From JANLYC01 sp963750495 (GTDB lineage: Bacteria; Actinomycetota; Actinomycetes; Propionibacteriales; Nocardioidaceae), in contig CAVVQV010000004.1 in the NCBI GenBank assembly GCA_963750495.1, positions 62,001 to 126,000 of the forward strand: a stretch of DNA of 64,000 nt, in the 5' to 3' direction. Positions 8,650-19,085 of the stretch are shown in pieces (position 1 is the stretch's first letter; every line of letters begins with the position of its first letter). The notes beneath the pieces were generated by a model. It was not told the origin of the DNA and searched no databases. It saw nothing but the letters and a program-made list of their open reading frames with translations. The translations under genes were made by a program, and so were the position numbers.

Positions 8650-10250
8650 AGACGCCGCTGCGGGTCCACTCCTCCACGTCGTACGACGACATCGTCGGGG
8701 GACTCGTGCACGACAAGGTCGCGAGCCGGATCGGGGCGCAGGACCCGACCGTCTGGGGCCCCGACGCCGAGTCCGAAGCCGCGATCCGGCTGTCCTGGGT
8801 CGGCCTGCCGACCTCGTCGCGGTCGCTGCTCGCCGAGATCGACGCACTGCGTGCCCAGTTGTGGTCGGAAGGTCTCGACGAGGTCGTGCTCTGCGGCATG
8901 GGCGGGTCGTCGCTGGCCCCTGAGGTCATCTCGCGCACGTACGACGTCCCCCTCACCATCCTCGACTCGACCAACCCCCACGTCGTACACCGAGCCGTGT
9001 CCGGCGACCTGTCACGCACGGTCGTCGTCGTGTCCAGCAAGTCCGGGGGCACGGTCGAGACCGACAGCCAACGCCGCGCGTTCCTGGCCGCCTTCGAAGC
9101 CGCCGGCATCGACGCTGCGTCCCGCTTCGTCGTCGTCACCGACCCCGGTTCCGACCTCGAGAAGCTGGCGGCCGAGCAGGGTTACCGCAGGACCTTCCTG
9201 GCTGACCCGCACGTGGGCGGCCGCTACAGCGCGCTGACCGCGTTCGGGCTGGTCCCGACCGGGCTCGCGGGTGTCGACATCGCCGAGCTGCTCGACGAGG
9301 CCGAGGCGGTGTCCGACGAGTTGCGGGCAGACCGTGACGACAACCCGGCCCTGTTGCTGGCGGCGGCGCTGGCCGGGAACCCCGGCCGTGACAAGGCGGC
9401 CATCGCCGACGCCGGGTCGGGAATCGTGGGCTTCGCCGACTGGGCCGAGCAGCTGATCGCCGAGTCGACCGGAAAGCTCGGCACAGGTGTCCTGCCGGTC
9501 GCGGTCGAGGACAAGAAAGCTCCCGAGATCACGGCGCCGGCCCCAGACGTGGTCGCTGCGGCGCTCGTGGCGCCGGAGTCGGCGGACGCGACGCCTGACG
9601 GTGTCGGCGAGCCGTGGGTCACCGTGTCCGGCACGCTCGGCGCGCAGCTGCTGGCATGGGAGACCGCTACGGCCGTGATGGGCAAGATGCTCGGCATCAA
9701 CCCGTTCGACCAGCCCGACGTCGAGAGCGCGAAGAACGCGGCCCGCGGTCTGCTCGACTCCCAGCCCGAGGCGACAGCCGCGGAGATCACCGAGAACGGC
9801 ATCGAGGCACGGGGATCCGAGGGACTCCTCACCGGCGTCGACTCGATCACCGGCGCGGTGACCGCGCTGCTCGACCAGCTCGGCGACGACGGCTACATCG
9901 CCGTGATGGCCTATCTCGACTCCGAGCGTGACGCATCGTTGCACGGCGTACGAGCCACGCTCAGCCGACGCACGGGACGGCCGACGACGTTCGGCTGGGG
10001 ACCGCGCTTCCTGCACTCGACCGGCCAGTACCACAAGGGAGGTCCGGCGCAGGGCGTGTACCTCCAGATCACCTCGGCCGAGAGCCAGGACGTGCCGATC
10101 CCGGATCGCCCCTTCTCGTTCGGGACCCTGATCACGGCACAAGCCGCCGGTGATGCAGGCGTGTTGGCCGACCATGGTCGACCCGTCCTCAGGCTGCATC
10201 TGCTCGATCCGACCACGGGTGTCGCCACCCTGGAGGGACTCCTGCGATGA
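8646..10250 (+). CDS. pgi: Glucose-6-phosphate isomerase
   Basis: 534 aa. Interconverts glucose-6-phosphate and fructose-6-phosphate, linking glycolysis to the zwf branch. The phosphosugar-binding region shows VVLCGMGGSSLAPEV and VVVSSKSGGTVET, typical SIS-domain loops. Start placed at the GTG that overlaps the tal stop (GTGA). The frame is open further upstream inside tal, but the overlap start is the conventional one. zwf follows with an ATGA overlap. Confidence 0.93.
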   Translation: MKTPLRVHSSTSYDDIVGGLVHDKVASRIGAQDPTVWGPDAESEAAIRLSWVGLPTSSRSLLAEIDALRAQLWSEGLDEVVLCGMGGSSLAPEVISRTYDVPLTILDSTNPHVVHRAVSGDLSRTVVVVSSKSGGTVETDSQRRAFLAAFEAAGIDAASRFVVVTDPGSDLEKLAAEQGYRRTFLADPHVGGRYSALTAFGLVPTGLAGVDIAELLDEAEAVSDELRADRDDNPALLLAAALAGNPGRDKAAIADAGSGIVGFADWAEQLIAESTGKLGTGVLPVAVEDKKAPEITAPAPDVVAAALVAPESADATPDGVGEPWVTVSGTLGAQLLAWETATAVMGKMLGINPFDQPDVESAKNAARGLLDSQPEATAAEITENGIEARGSEGLLTGVDSITGAVTALLDQLGDDGYIAVMAYLDSERDASLHGVRATLSRRTGRPTTFGWGPRFLHSTGQYHKGGPAQGVYLQITSAESQDVPIPDRPFSFGTLITAQAAGDAGVLADHGRPVLRLHLLDPTTGVATLEGLLR

Positions 10251-11791
10251 CCCTGGAGTCCATTCCGGGGGCGCAGGCCAACCCACTGCGCGACCCGCAG
10301 GACCGCAGGCTTCCCCGGATCGCCGGCCCCTGTGGCGTGGTGATCTTCGGCGTCACCGGTGACCTGGCGCGCAAGAAGCTCATGCCGGCCGTGTACGACC
10401 TGGCCAACCGTGGCCTCCTGCCGCCCGGCTTCTCCCTGGTGGGGTTCGCCCGACGTGACTGGGCCGACCAGGACTTCGCGGCGATCGTTCACGACGCGGT
10501 GATGGAGCACGCCCGCACGCCGTTCCGCGAAGAGGTCTGGCGCCAGCTCTCGGAGGGCTTCCGGTTCGTGCCGGGCGAGTTCTCCGACGACGTGGCGTTC
10601 AACCAGCTCCGGAACACGATCGAGGAGCTCGACCGGGAGCGCGGTACAGCCGGCAACCATGCGTTCTACCTGTCGATCCCGCCGAAGTTCTTCCCCGACG
10701 TCATCGGCCAGCTCAAGGAGCACGGGCTCGCCGACGACAAGGGCGGCTCATGGCGACGCGTCGTGGTCGAGAAGCCGTTCGGGCACGACCTCAAGAGCGC
10801 GCAGGAGCTGAACCGCATCGTCTCCGAGGTCTTCCCGCCCGAGGCTGTCTTCCGGATCGACCACTACCTCGGCAAGGAGACGGTGCAGAACATCCTGGCG
10901 TTGCGCTTCGCCAACCAGCTGTTCGAGCCGATCTGGAACGCCAACTACGTCGACCACGTCCAGATCACGATGGCTGAGGACATCGGGATCGGCGGGCGCG
11001 CCGGGTACTACGACGGCATCGGGGCCGCCCGGGACGTGATCCAGAACCACCTGCTGCAGCTGATGGCGCTGATCGCCATGGAGGAGCCCGTCTCATTCGA
11101 TGCGCGGAGCCTCCGTGCCGAGAAGCAGAAGATCCTGCGTAGCGTGCGCCATCCCGCGCGGCTCGACCTGCACACGTCGCGCGGCCAGTACGCCGCAGGC
11201 TGGGCAGGTGGCGAGAAGGTCAAGGGCTACCTCCAGGAGGACGACATTCCCAAGTCGTCCATCACCGAGACGTTTGCGGCGATCAAGCTGGAGATCGACA
11301 CGCGGCGCTGGGCCGGCGTCCCGTTCTACCTCCGACACGGAAAGCGCCTCGGCCGGCGCGTCACCGAGGTTGCGGTGATCTTCAAACGGGCTCCGCACCT
11401 GCCGTTCACCGAGACCGCCACCGAGGAGCTGGGCAAGAACGCACTGGTCATCCGGGTCCAGCCCGATGAAGGGGTCACCATGCGGTTCGGCTCGAAGGTG
11501 CCGGGAACCGCCATGGAGATCCGCGACGTCAGCATGGACTTCGCCTACGGCGGCGCCTTCGTCGAGTCGAGCCCCGAGGCGTACGAGCGGTTGATCCTCG
11601 ACGTGCTGCTCGGTGATCCCCCGCTGTTCCCTCAGCACGAGGAGGTTGAGCTGTCCTGGCGCATCCTCGACCCGATCCTCGACTACTGGGCCGAGCTCGG
11701 GAAGCCTGAGCCGTACGAGTCCGGCACCTGGGGCCCGGCGTCGTCTGTCGAGATGCTGGCGCGCGACGGCCGCGCCTGGCGCAGGCCGTGA
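10247..11791 (+). CDS. zwf: Glucose-6-phosphate 1-dehydrogenase
   Basis: 514 aa. First step of the oxidative pentose phosphate pathway, producing NADPH. N-terminal Rossmann motif GVTGDLARKKL (about residues 35-45) and the active-site motif RIDHYLGKE are both intact. Overlaps pgi by ATGA. It is followed 13 bp later by opcA, whose product is needed for assembly or activation of this enzyme in several actinobacteria and cyanobacteria. Confidence 0.96.
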   Translation: MTLESIPGAQANPLRDPQDRRLPRIAGPCGVVIFGVTGDLARKKLMPAVYDLANRGLLPPGFSLVGFARRDWADQDFAAIVHDAVMEHARTPFREEVWRQLSEGFRFVPGEFSDDVAFNQLRNTIEELDRERGTAGNHAFYLSIPPKFFPDVIGQLKEHGLADDKGGSWRRVVVEKPFGHDLKSAQELNRIVSEVFPPEAVFRIDHYLGKETVQNILALRFANQLFEPIWNANYVDHVQITMAEDIGIGGRAGYYDGIGAARDVIQNHLLQLMALIAMEEPVSFDARSLRAEKQKILRSVRHPARLDLHTSRGQYAAGWAGGEKVKGYLQEDDIPKSSITETFAAIKLEIDTRRWAGVPFYLRHGKRLGRRVTEVAVIFKRAPHLPFTETATEELGKNALVIRVQPDEGVTMRFGSKVPGTAMEIRDVSMDFAYGGAFVESSPEAYERLILDVLLGDPPLFPQHEEVELSWRILDPILDYWAELGKPEPYESGTWGPASSVEMLARDGRAWRRP

Positions 11792-11804
11792 GGCGAGGAG
11801 AGTC

Positions 11805-12977
11805 ATGAGTATCGAGCTGACCGCGACCAACGCCGCCAAGATCGCCAGCGCCCTGTTGACCGAGCGCCGGCTGGCCGGCTCGCCGTCGATGGGGATGGTG
11901 CTGACGTTCGTCGTGATCAGCGACGAGGGTGACCACTACGACGCGCTCAAGGCTGCCCGTGCCGTATCGCGAGAGCACCCCTCGCGGATCATCGGCGTCA
12001 TCCGCCGATCGGCCCGAGGCGCGGCCAACCTGGACGCCGAGATCAAGATCGGTGACGGCGGCGCCGGGGAACAGGTCTTGCTGCGGATGTCTGGCGAGCT
12101 CGCCCGACATCCCGAAAGTGTCGTGCTGCCCCTGCTGCTGCCCGACTCCCCCGTCGTGTGCTGGTGGCCGAGCAAAGCGCCCACCGACCCCAAGGCCGAC
12201 CCGATCGGCGCGCTGGCGCAGCGGCGCATCACCGACACCGCCTCGATCGAGCGCGGTCGCACCACAGCGATGATGACGCAGGCGCAGAACTACGCCGACG
12301 GCAACACCGACCTCTCATGGACCCGCCTCACACCATGGCGGGCGCTGCTGGCGGCTGCTCTCGACCAGTATCCCGCCAAGGTGAAGGGTGGCCGGGTGGC
12401 GGCCGAGAAGTCCAACCCCAGCGCTGACCTGCTGGTGGCGTGGCTGACTCATCGGCTGAAAGTCCCGATCGACCGCGCCATCTCGCGCGGTCCGGGCATC
12501 ACGAGTGTCGCTCTGATGACCGGCGGTGGCGAGATCGAGATCTCGCGTCCCGACGGCATGCTCGCCCAGTTCACGATCCCCAACGCGCCCGACCGCCCGG
12601 TGGCACTGAAGCGACGCGCACTTGCCGAGCTGTTGGCCGAGGAGCTCCGCCGTCTCGACCCCGACGACATCTACGAGCAGACAGTCCAGACCCTGTGCAA
12701 GATCGCCGACAAGAACGGCATCCGGCGGACGAAGGCAGCGAAGGCGGCGGCGAGGAAGCCGCCGGTAGCGCCGATGACTGTGGGGACCGACCGCACGCTC
12801 GCCGACAGCCGGGCGACGCAGCGTGATCGACGGGCCGCGGCCGAGCGCGACGAGAAGTCCACGGTCTCGGCCGGCACCGCCAAGAAGGCGGCCGCGCGGA
12901 AGCGGGCGGCCACGACGCGGACACCGAAGGGGAGCGCGAAGAAGTCCACGACCGGCCGGTCCAGCAGGAAGTCCTGA
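11805..12977 (+). CDS. opcA: Glucose-6-phosphate dehydrogenase assembly protein OpcA
   Basis: 390 aa, starting at the ATG at 11805 behind GAGGAGAG. The first ~310 residues match the OpcA family (SPSMGMVLTFVVISD near the start, LPLLLPDSPVVCWWPSKAP in the middle). The last ~85 residues are a basic, low-complexity Lys/Arg/Ala/Thr tail (KAAKAAARK, AKKAAARKRAA, GSAKKSTTGRSSRKS), which is not part of the conserved domain. The stop shares bases with the pgl start (TGATG). Confidence 0.9.
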   Translation: MSIELTATNAAKIASALLTERRLAGSPSMGMVLTFVVISDEGDHYDALKAARAVSREHPSRIIGVIRRSARGAANLDAEIKIGDGGAGEQVLLRMSGELARHPESVVLPLLLPDSPVVCWWPSKAPTDPKADPIGALAQRRITDTASIERGRTTAMMTQAQNYADGNTDLSWTRLTPWRALLAAALDQYPAKVKGGRVAAEKSNPSADLLVAWLTHRLKVPIDRAISRGPGITSVALMTGGGEIEISRPDGMLAQFTIPNAPDRPVALKRRALAELLAEELRRLDPDDIYEQTVQTLCKIADKNGIRRTKAAKAAARKPPVAPMTVGTDRTLADSRATQRDRRAAAERDEKSTVSAGTAKKAAARKRAATTRTPKGSAKKSTTGRSSRKS

Positions 12978-13753
12978 TGAGCAGCCCCTCGGTGATCGTC
13001 CACCACTCACCTGCGGTCCTGGCGGCCTCCGTGTCCGCGCGACTCATCACCACGCTGGTCGACGTCCAGTCGAGCGGTCGCGTTCCGCACTGGGTGCTGA
13101 CCGGTGGCTCGATCGCTGACGCCGTGCACCGCGCCATCGCGGCCTCCCCTGCTCACGACGCTGTCGACTGGAGCCGGGTCGAGGTGTGGTGGGGCGACGA
13201 GCGGTTCGTCACCGCCGACGACTCCGACCGGAACGAGCTGCAGGCGCGCGAGGCGTTGCTCGACCACCTGCGCCTCGACCCTGCCCGCGTGCACGCCATG
13301 CCCAGCGCCGACGGGCCTACCGCTGACCCCGAGGCAGCGGCCGATGCCTACGCCCAGGAGCTCCTGGCCGCTACCCATCCCGAAGACCACGGCCTCGTCC
13401 CGACCTTCGACGTGCTCATGCTCGGGGTCGGCCCCGACGGCCATGTCGCCTCGTTGTTCCCGGAGCGGCCGGCGCTGTACGACGAGCGCGCGGTGACCGC
13501 AGTCCGCGGTGCACCCAAGCCACCACCGACCCGGCTGTCGCTCACCATGTCGAGCCTGCAGCGGGCTCGCGAGGTCTGGTTCATCGTCTCCGGGACGGAG
13601 AAGGCCCGGGCCGTGCATCTCGCGCTGTCCGGTGCGGGGGTGGTGCAGGTGCCGGCGGCCGGTCCGCACGGGCGGCAGCGCACAGTCTGGATGTTGGACC
13701 AGCAGGCCGCCTCGCAGCTGCCGAGCGGACTTGCGCGCATCGCGTCACCCTGA
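12977..13753 (+). CDS. pgl: 6-phosphogluconolactonase
   Basis: 258-aa DevB-type enzyme that hydrolyses 6-phosphogluconolactone, the product of Zwf. NagB/SIS-like fold signatures include VLTGGSIADAV, VWWGDERFV and MLGVGPDGHVASLFP. Start overlaps the opcA stop by one base. It closes the tkt-tal-pgi-zwf-opcA-pgl run; the third enzyme of the oxidative branch, 6-phosphogluconate dehydrogenase, is not in the window. Confidence 0.94.
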   Translation: MSSPSVIVHHSPAVLAASVSARLITTLVDVQSSGRVPHWVLTGGSIADAVHRAIAASPAHDAVDWSRVEVWWGDERFVTADDSDRNELQAREALLDHLRLDPARVHAMPSADGPTADPEAAADAYAQELLAATHPEDHGLVPTFDVLMLGVGPDGHVASLFPERPALYDERAVTAVRGAPKPPPTRLSLTMSSLQRAREVWFIVSGTEKARAVHLALSGAGVVQVPAAGPHGRQRTVWMLDQQAASQLPSGLARIASP

Positions 13754-13782
13754 CGCGGTTGCGAGGGCGAGAAGTCAGGCCG

Positions 13783-13998
13783 TCAGAGGGCTCCCAGCGC
13801 GTTGGTGCGCGCCATGTCGGCGAGGTCGGGAGTGGCCCAGATCGTGCCGGGCTCAGGAATCTCCGGGGTCACATCGTGCGTCTCGATGAGGCGAGCCGGG
13901 TCGGTCGCGTCTGGGAGGCGTGTGTAGTCGGGCACCTGGCGACGGGCGGCGACATCGCGCACGTGCTCAGCCTGTGGGCTCGATCGGCGCTGCCTCAT
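13783..13998 (-). CDS. Small hypothetical protein, 71 aa
   Basis: Unrecognised. Starts MRQRRSSPQAEH and ends TNALGAL; acidic and proline-rich in the middle (DVTPEIPEPGTIW), with no membrane segment. Support for a real gene: TACCCT stands exactly six bases (GGACGC) before the ATG, the same leaderless geometry and the same six bases as at uvrC. It lies between convergent pgl (29 bp away) and rbpA, which is 30 bp upstream on the same strand. Confidence 0.55.
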   Translation of the reverse strand: MRQRRSSPQAEHVRDVAARRQVPDYTRLPDATDPARLIETHDVTPEIPEPGTIWATPDLADMARTNALGAL

Positions 13999-14004
13999 GC
14001 GTCC

Positions 14005-14010
14005 AGGGTA
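14005..14010 (-). promoter_or_regulatory. -10 box TACCCT of a leaderless promoter
   Basis: TACCCT, then GGACGC, then the ATG of the 71-aa protein. Confidence 0.4.
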
Positions 14011-14028
14011 CGTCGCACGACGGTCGGG

Positions 14029-14385
14029 TCAGAAGATGATCTCGCCAGACTTGCGCTTCGCACGCAGCGTCTGCAACGCCTCTTCGAGGATCTCCTTGGC
14101 CTCGGCGTCGGAGCGACGCTCTTTCACATAGGCCAGGTGGGTCTTGTACGGCTCGATCTTCGGCGGCGGGGGCGGGTTGTCGGAGTCGCGGTTGGCCGGT
14201 AGGCCGCAACGCGGACAGTCCCAGGTGTCGGGGATCTGCGCATCGACGGCGAACATCGGCGCGGTCTCGTGCCCATGGGCACAGAAGTACGTGATGCGTT
14301 GTCGCGGTGCCGCATCGCCACGCTCGGCCTCCCCCATCGGCCCGGCGCCTACACGGCTTCCTCGGATGGCGCTGCCACCAGCCAC
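14029..14385 (-). CDS. rbpA: RNA polymerase-binding protein RbpA
   Basis: 118 aa, GTG start with GAGGAG upstream. Actinobacteria-specific protein that binds RNA polymerase and principal sigma factor and stabilises promoter complexes. Zinc-binding residues fit the family (YFCAHGHE and WDCPRCGLPA). The basic linker and sigma-interaction part is at the C-terminus (LRAKRKSGEIIF). It is the last conserved gene of the gap-pgk-tpiA-secG strand run. Confidence 0.95.
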   Translation of the reverse strand: MAGGSAIRGSRVGAGPMGEAERGDAAPRQRITYFCAHGHETAPMFAVDAQIPDTWDCPRCGLPANRDSDNPPPPPKIEPYKTHLAYVKERRSDAEAKEILEEALQTLRAKRKSGEIIF

Positions 14386-14490
14386 GTCTACTCCTCGACT
14401 GTCGTCACGTTCTCCGTGATGTTCGGACCGGTCGGCCCGACAGGTGCGTTGATTGTACGTCGTCTGTTCGGTTCGACCGGTGCGGAACGC

Positions 14491-14724
14491 TCAACCGGTC
14501 TTCAACAACAGTCCGAGAGAGATGACGCAGGCGAACCAGACGACCGCCACGCCGATCGTGATGCGGTCGAGGTTCTTCTCCGCGATCGACGAACCGCCGA
14601 GCCCGCTGGAGACGCCACCACCGAACATGTCGGACAATCCGCCACCCCGGCCCTTGTGCAGCAGGATCATCACGATGAGGAGCAGGCTCGTCAGGACGAG
14701 CAGGATGCTGAATGCCGTAACCAC
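14491..14724 (-). CDS. secG: Preprotein translocase subunit SecG
   Basis: 77 aa with two membrane segments (residues ~3-23 and ~55-75) separated by the conserved loop LHKGRGGGLSDMFGGG. Auxiliary subunit of the SecYEG channel in the cytoplasmic membrane. Located 29 bp after tpiA, a conserved order in actinobacteria. Confidence 0.95.
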   Translation of the reverse strand: MVTAFSILLVLTSLLLIVMILLHKGRGGGLSDMFGGGVSSGLGGSSIAEKNLDRITIGVAVVWFACVISLGLLLKTG

Positions 14725-14753
14725 GAGGAGATACCTTACCTGCTGCCCTCAGC

Positions 14754-15551
14754 TCAGAGGACAGGCATGTCGTAGAAGCGGCAGATGCCGCCGAACTCGT
14801 CAGCTTGCAGCGCCGCCCCGCCGACAAGACAGCCGTCGACGTCGGGCTGCGCCATGATGCCGCCAACGTTGGCCGCCTTCACGGAGCCGCCGTACAGGAT
14901 CCGCACCGCTGCGCCGACCTCGGCGCCGTGCACCTCGCTCAGTCGGGCGCGGATGGCGGCGCAGACTTCCTGCGCGTCGTCGGGGGTCGCCACCTCGCCC
15001 GTGCCGATGGCCCAGACCGGTTCGTACGCGATGACCAGCGCAGCGACCTGCTCGGCGCTGAAGCCCGCGAGTGAACCGTCGACCTGCTGGAGTGTGTAGG
15101 GGACCTGGTCGCCGGCCTGCCGGATCTCCAGGCCCTCGCCGACGCAGACGATGGGGACGATGCCCGCGGCAACCGCTTTGTGTGCCTTCGCGTTGACCAG
15201 GGCGTCGTCCTCGGCATGGAGCTCCCGCCGTTCGGAGTGACCGACGACGACGTACGAGCAGCCGAGCTTGCTCAGCATGCCCGTCGTGATCTCACCCGTG
15301 TAGGCGCCTTCATCGTGCGTGGAGACGTCCTGCGCCCCGTAGCGGATGCTGAGACGGTCGCCGTCGACGACGGTCTGCACGCTCCGCAGGTCGGTGTACG
15401 GCGGGCAGACGACCACCTCGGCCATGGCGTAGTCGTGCTTCTTGTCCGCAAGCGTCCACGCAAGCTTCTGGACGAGGACCACGGCCTCGTGGTGGTTCAG
15501 GTTGGCCTTCCAGTTGCCGGCCATGAGGGGCGTGCGTTGGTGTCTTGCCAT
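14754..15551 (-). CDS. tpiA: Triosephosphate isomerase
   Basis: 265 aa. Interconverts dihydroxyacetone phosphate and glyceraldehyde-3-phosphate. N-terminal GNWKANLNH (substrate lysine), catalytic His in VVGHSERRE, catalytic Glu in AYEPVWAIGTG, phosphate loop LYGGSVKAANV. All catalytic positions are intact. It follows pgk by 56 bp. Confidence 0.97.
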   Translation of the reverse strand: MARHQRTPLMAGNWKANLNHHEAVVLVQKLAWTLADKKHDYAMAEVVVCPPYTDLRSVQTVVDGDRLSIRYGAQDVSTHDEGAYTGEITTGMLSKLGCSYVVVGHSERRELHAEDDALVNAKAHKAVAAGIVPIVCVGEGLEIRQAGDQVPYTLQQVDGSLAGFSAEQVAALVIAYEPVWAIGTGEVATPDDAQEVCAAIRARLSEVHGAEVGAAVRILYGGSVKAANVGGIMAQPDVDGCLVGGAALQADEFGGICRFYDMPVL

Positions 15552-15607
15552 GCTCGTGGGGAACCTGTCTGCTGAGTCGGTCGGGTGAGTGAGAGATCGG
15601 TCCGGGC

Positions 15608-16825
15608 TCAGGTGCCCCGAAGGATGTCGAGACCGGGCAGGTCACGGCCTTCGAGGTACTCAAGGCTCGCACCCCCGCCGGTGGAGATGTGTCCGAACTG
15701 ATCGTCGTCGAAGCCGAGCTTGCGCACGGCTGCTGCCGAGTCGCCACCACCGACGACTGACAACCCGTCAACCTCGGTGAGTGCCTGCGCCACCGCCTTG
15801 GTGCCGGCCGCGAACGCGGCGATCTCGAACACCCCCATGGGTCCGTTCCAGAACACCGTCCTGGCGTCCGCGAGCACCGCGGCGAAGTGCTTCGCCGAGT
15901 CAGGACCGATGTCGAGACCGAGCTGGTCGACCGGCATCGCGTCGGCCGCGACCACGGTGGCCGGGGCGTCCGCCGCCAACTCAGGTGCGACGACGATGTC
16001 GGTGGGCAGCACGATCTTGACGCCGGACGCCTCGGCGCGTGCGAGATAGCGGCGTACGACATCGAGCTGGTCTTCCTCGAGCAGGCTGCGCCCGACTTCG
16101 TGACCCTGCGCCTTGAGAAACGTGAAGACCATGCCACCACCGATGAGCAGACGGTCGGCCTTGCCGAGCAGGTTGTCGATGACGCCCAGCTTGTCCGAGA
16201 CCTTCGAACCCCCCAGCACGACGGCGTACGGACGCTCTGGGTCGTCGGTGAGACGCCGCAGCACGTCGACCTCGGCGAGCACCAGGCTGCCGGCGGCGTG
16301 TGGCAGTCGTGCCGCCAGGTCGTAGACGCTGGCCTGCTTGCGGTGCACGACGCCGAAGCCATCGCTCACGAAGGCGTCACCGAGGGCCGCGAGCTTGTCG
16401 GCGAACGCGCCACGCTCATCGTCGTCCTTGCTGGTCTCGCCGCCGTCGAAACGGACGTTCTCCAAGAGCACGACGTCACCGTCGGACATCCCCTCGACGG
16501 CCTCGCGTGCCGACTCGCCGACGGTGTCGGTCGCGTGGGTGACGTCGACGCCGAGGATCTCGGAGAGCCGCTTGGCGACCGGTCCGAGGGAGTACGCCGG
16601 GTCGGGTTCACCCTTGGGCCGGCCGAGGTGTGCCATCACGATGACCCGGGCACCGCGGCGGCGCAGCTCCTGGATCGTCGGGGCGCTGGCGCGGATGCGG
16701 CCGTCGTCAGTGATCGTGGTGCCGTCCAGCGGCACGTTGAGGTCGGACCGGAGCAGGACCCGCTTGCCCGCGAGCCCGCCCACGGACGCGGCCAGCTCGT
16801 CCAGCCCGGCCAGCGCACCTGCCAC
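15608..16825 (-). CDS. pgk: Phosphoglycerate kinase
   Basis: 405 aa. ATP-generating step of lower glycolysis. Substrate-binding motif KRVLLRSDLNVPLDG near the N-terminus, hinge/nucleotide segments VLGGSKVSDKLGV and GGGDSAAAV near the C-terminus. The frame is open far upstream into gap; the GTG at 16823-16825, 11 bp after the gap stop, is chosen because it gives the family length. Confidence 0.95.
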   Translation of the reverse strand: MAGALAGLDELAASVGGLAGKRVLLRSDLNVPLDGTTITDDGRIRASAPTIQELRRRGARVIVMAHLGRPKGEPDPAYSLGPVAKRLSEILGVDVTHATDTVGESAREAVEGMSDGDVVLLENVRFDGGETSKDDDERGAFADKLAALGDAFVSDGFGVVHRKQASVYDLAARLPHAAGSLVLAEVDVLRRLTDDPERPYAVVLGGSKVSDKLGVIDNLLGKADRLLIGGGMVFTFLKAQGHEVGRSLLEEDQLDVVRRYLARAEASGVKIVLPTDIVVAPELAADAPATVVAADAMPVDQLGLDIGPDSAKHFAAVLADARTVFWNGPMGVFEIAAFAAGTKAVAQALTEVDGLSVVGGGDSAAAVRKLGFDDDQFGHISTGGGASLEYLEGRDLPGLDILRGT

Positions 16826-16836
16826 GGTGGAGCCGC

Positions 16837-17841
<1,005 letters not shown>

Positions 17842-17935
17842 GCGATGATCTCCCTCACGACGGCAGCTGTGCTGAACTCAGGACTGTCTCCGACCCTACC
17901 AACGTCGCACCGGACAGCCGTCAGCCGTCCATTCG

Positions 17936-17989
17936 CTGATCGAGCCAGCCCCGCTGATCAAGCCAGCCCCGCTGATCGAGCTTGTCGAG
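17936..17989. repeat. 18-bp tandem repeat, about three units
   Basis: Two units, CTGATCGAGCCAGCCCCG and CTGATCAAGCCAGCCCCG, differ at one base. A third starts identically (CTGATCGAGC) but diverges into TTGTCGAG and is followed by ATCGAG. It lies between gap and whiA. The third unit resembles the short CGAGCTTGTCGAG-type intergenic repeat scattered through many actinobacterial genomes. Confidence 0.7.
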
Positions 17990-18032
17990 ATCGAGGGCTC
18001 TCGACCGGTACGACCGCCGAGACGCCCAGGGG

Positions 18033-19085
18033 TCAGGAGCTCTCGCTCAGCATGTCCGGCGTCAGCGAGGACTCGGTGTCGGGGATCCCGAGCTCCTGAG
18101 CCCGCTTGTCCGCCATCGCGAGCAGGCGGCGGATCCGACCGGCGATGGCGTCCTTGGTCAGCGGCGGGTCATGCAGCTGACCGAGCTCCTCGAGACTGGC
18201 CTGCTTGTGCTCCACCCGCAGCGAGCCCGCGAGCTTGAGGTGGTCGGGCACCTCGTCAGCAAGGATCTGGAGCGCACGCTCGACGCGCGCCCCGGCTGCG
18301 ACCGCCGCGCGCGCGGAGCGCCGCAGGTTGGCGTCGTCGAAGTTGGCGAGCCGGTTGGCGGTGGCGCGAACCTCGCGCCGCAACCGGCGCTCCTCCCAGG
18401 CCAGCAGCGACTCGTGCGCGCCCAACCTGGCCAGCAGGGAGCTGATGGCGTCACCGTCGCGGATCACGACCCGGTCGACGCCGCGGACCTCGCGGGCTTT
18501 CGCCGAGATGCCGATCCTGCGGGCGGCGCCCACCAGGGCCAGCGCGGCCTCGGGTCCGGGACAGGTGACCTCCAGGGCCGACGACCGGCCGGGCTCGGTC
18601 AAGGATCCGTGGGCCAGGAACGCACCTCGCCACGCCGCGACGGCGTCACACCCGGATCCGGACACCACCTGCGGTGGCAGTCCGCGGACAGGCCGACCGC
18701 GGTTGTCGAGCAGGCCGGTCTGGCGGGCCAGGGCCTCACCGTCACGAACCACCCGGACGACATACCGCGTGCCTTTGCGGAGGCCGCCGCCGCTGATGAC
18801 GACGACGTCGCTCTGGTGCCCGTAGATCTCGAGGATGTCCCGTCTGATACGCCGAGCCGAAGCACCCGAGTCGAGCTCGGCCTCGACCACGATGCGTCCG
18901 CCCTGGATGTGCAGCCCGCCGGCAAAGCGGAGCATCGACGACACCTCGGCCTTGCGGCAGCACGACTTGGTCACGTTGACGTTCGCGAGCTCTGCCTTCA
19001 CCTGGGCGGTCATTGCCATGAGGCCGATCCTGCCACGCCGCAGTCCAGGGTTGTCATCCAGCGAGTGTGCAGCCGCCGTCGTCAT
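18033..19085 (-). CDS. whiA: DNA-binding protein WhiA
   Basis: Sporulation/cell-division regulator of actinobacteria, with an N-terminal LAGLIDADG-like fold and a C-terminal helix-turn-helix (PLTKDAIAGRIRRLLAMAD). Conserved start of the domain is TAQVKAELA; SCCRKAEV follows. Two starts are possible. The ATG at 19085 overlaps the yvcK stop and has a strong GGAGGG five bases or less upstream. Homologues usually begin at MAMTAQVK, which here is the ATG at 19019. The longer form is given for its ribosome site; the extra 22 residues are not conserved. Confidence 0.92.
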   Translation of the reverse strand: MTTAAAHSLDDNPGLRRGRIGLMAMTAQVKAELANVNVTKSCCRKAEVSSMLRFAGGLHIQGGRIVVEAELDSGASARRIRRDILEIYGHQSDVVVISGGGLRKGTRYVVRVVRDGEALARQTGLLDNRGRPVRGLPPQVVSGSGCDAVAAWRGAFLAHGSLTEPGRSSALEVTCPGPEAALALVGAARRIGISAKAREVRGVDRVVIRDGDAISSLLARLGAHESLLAWEERRLRREVRATANRLANFDDANLRRSARAAVAAGARVERALQILADEVPDHLKLAGSLRVEHKQASLEELGQLHDPPLTKDAIAGRIRRLLAMADKRAQELGIPDTESSLTPDMLSESS

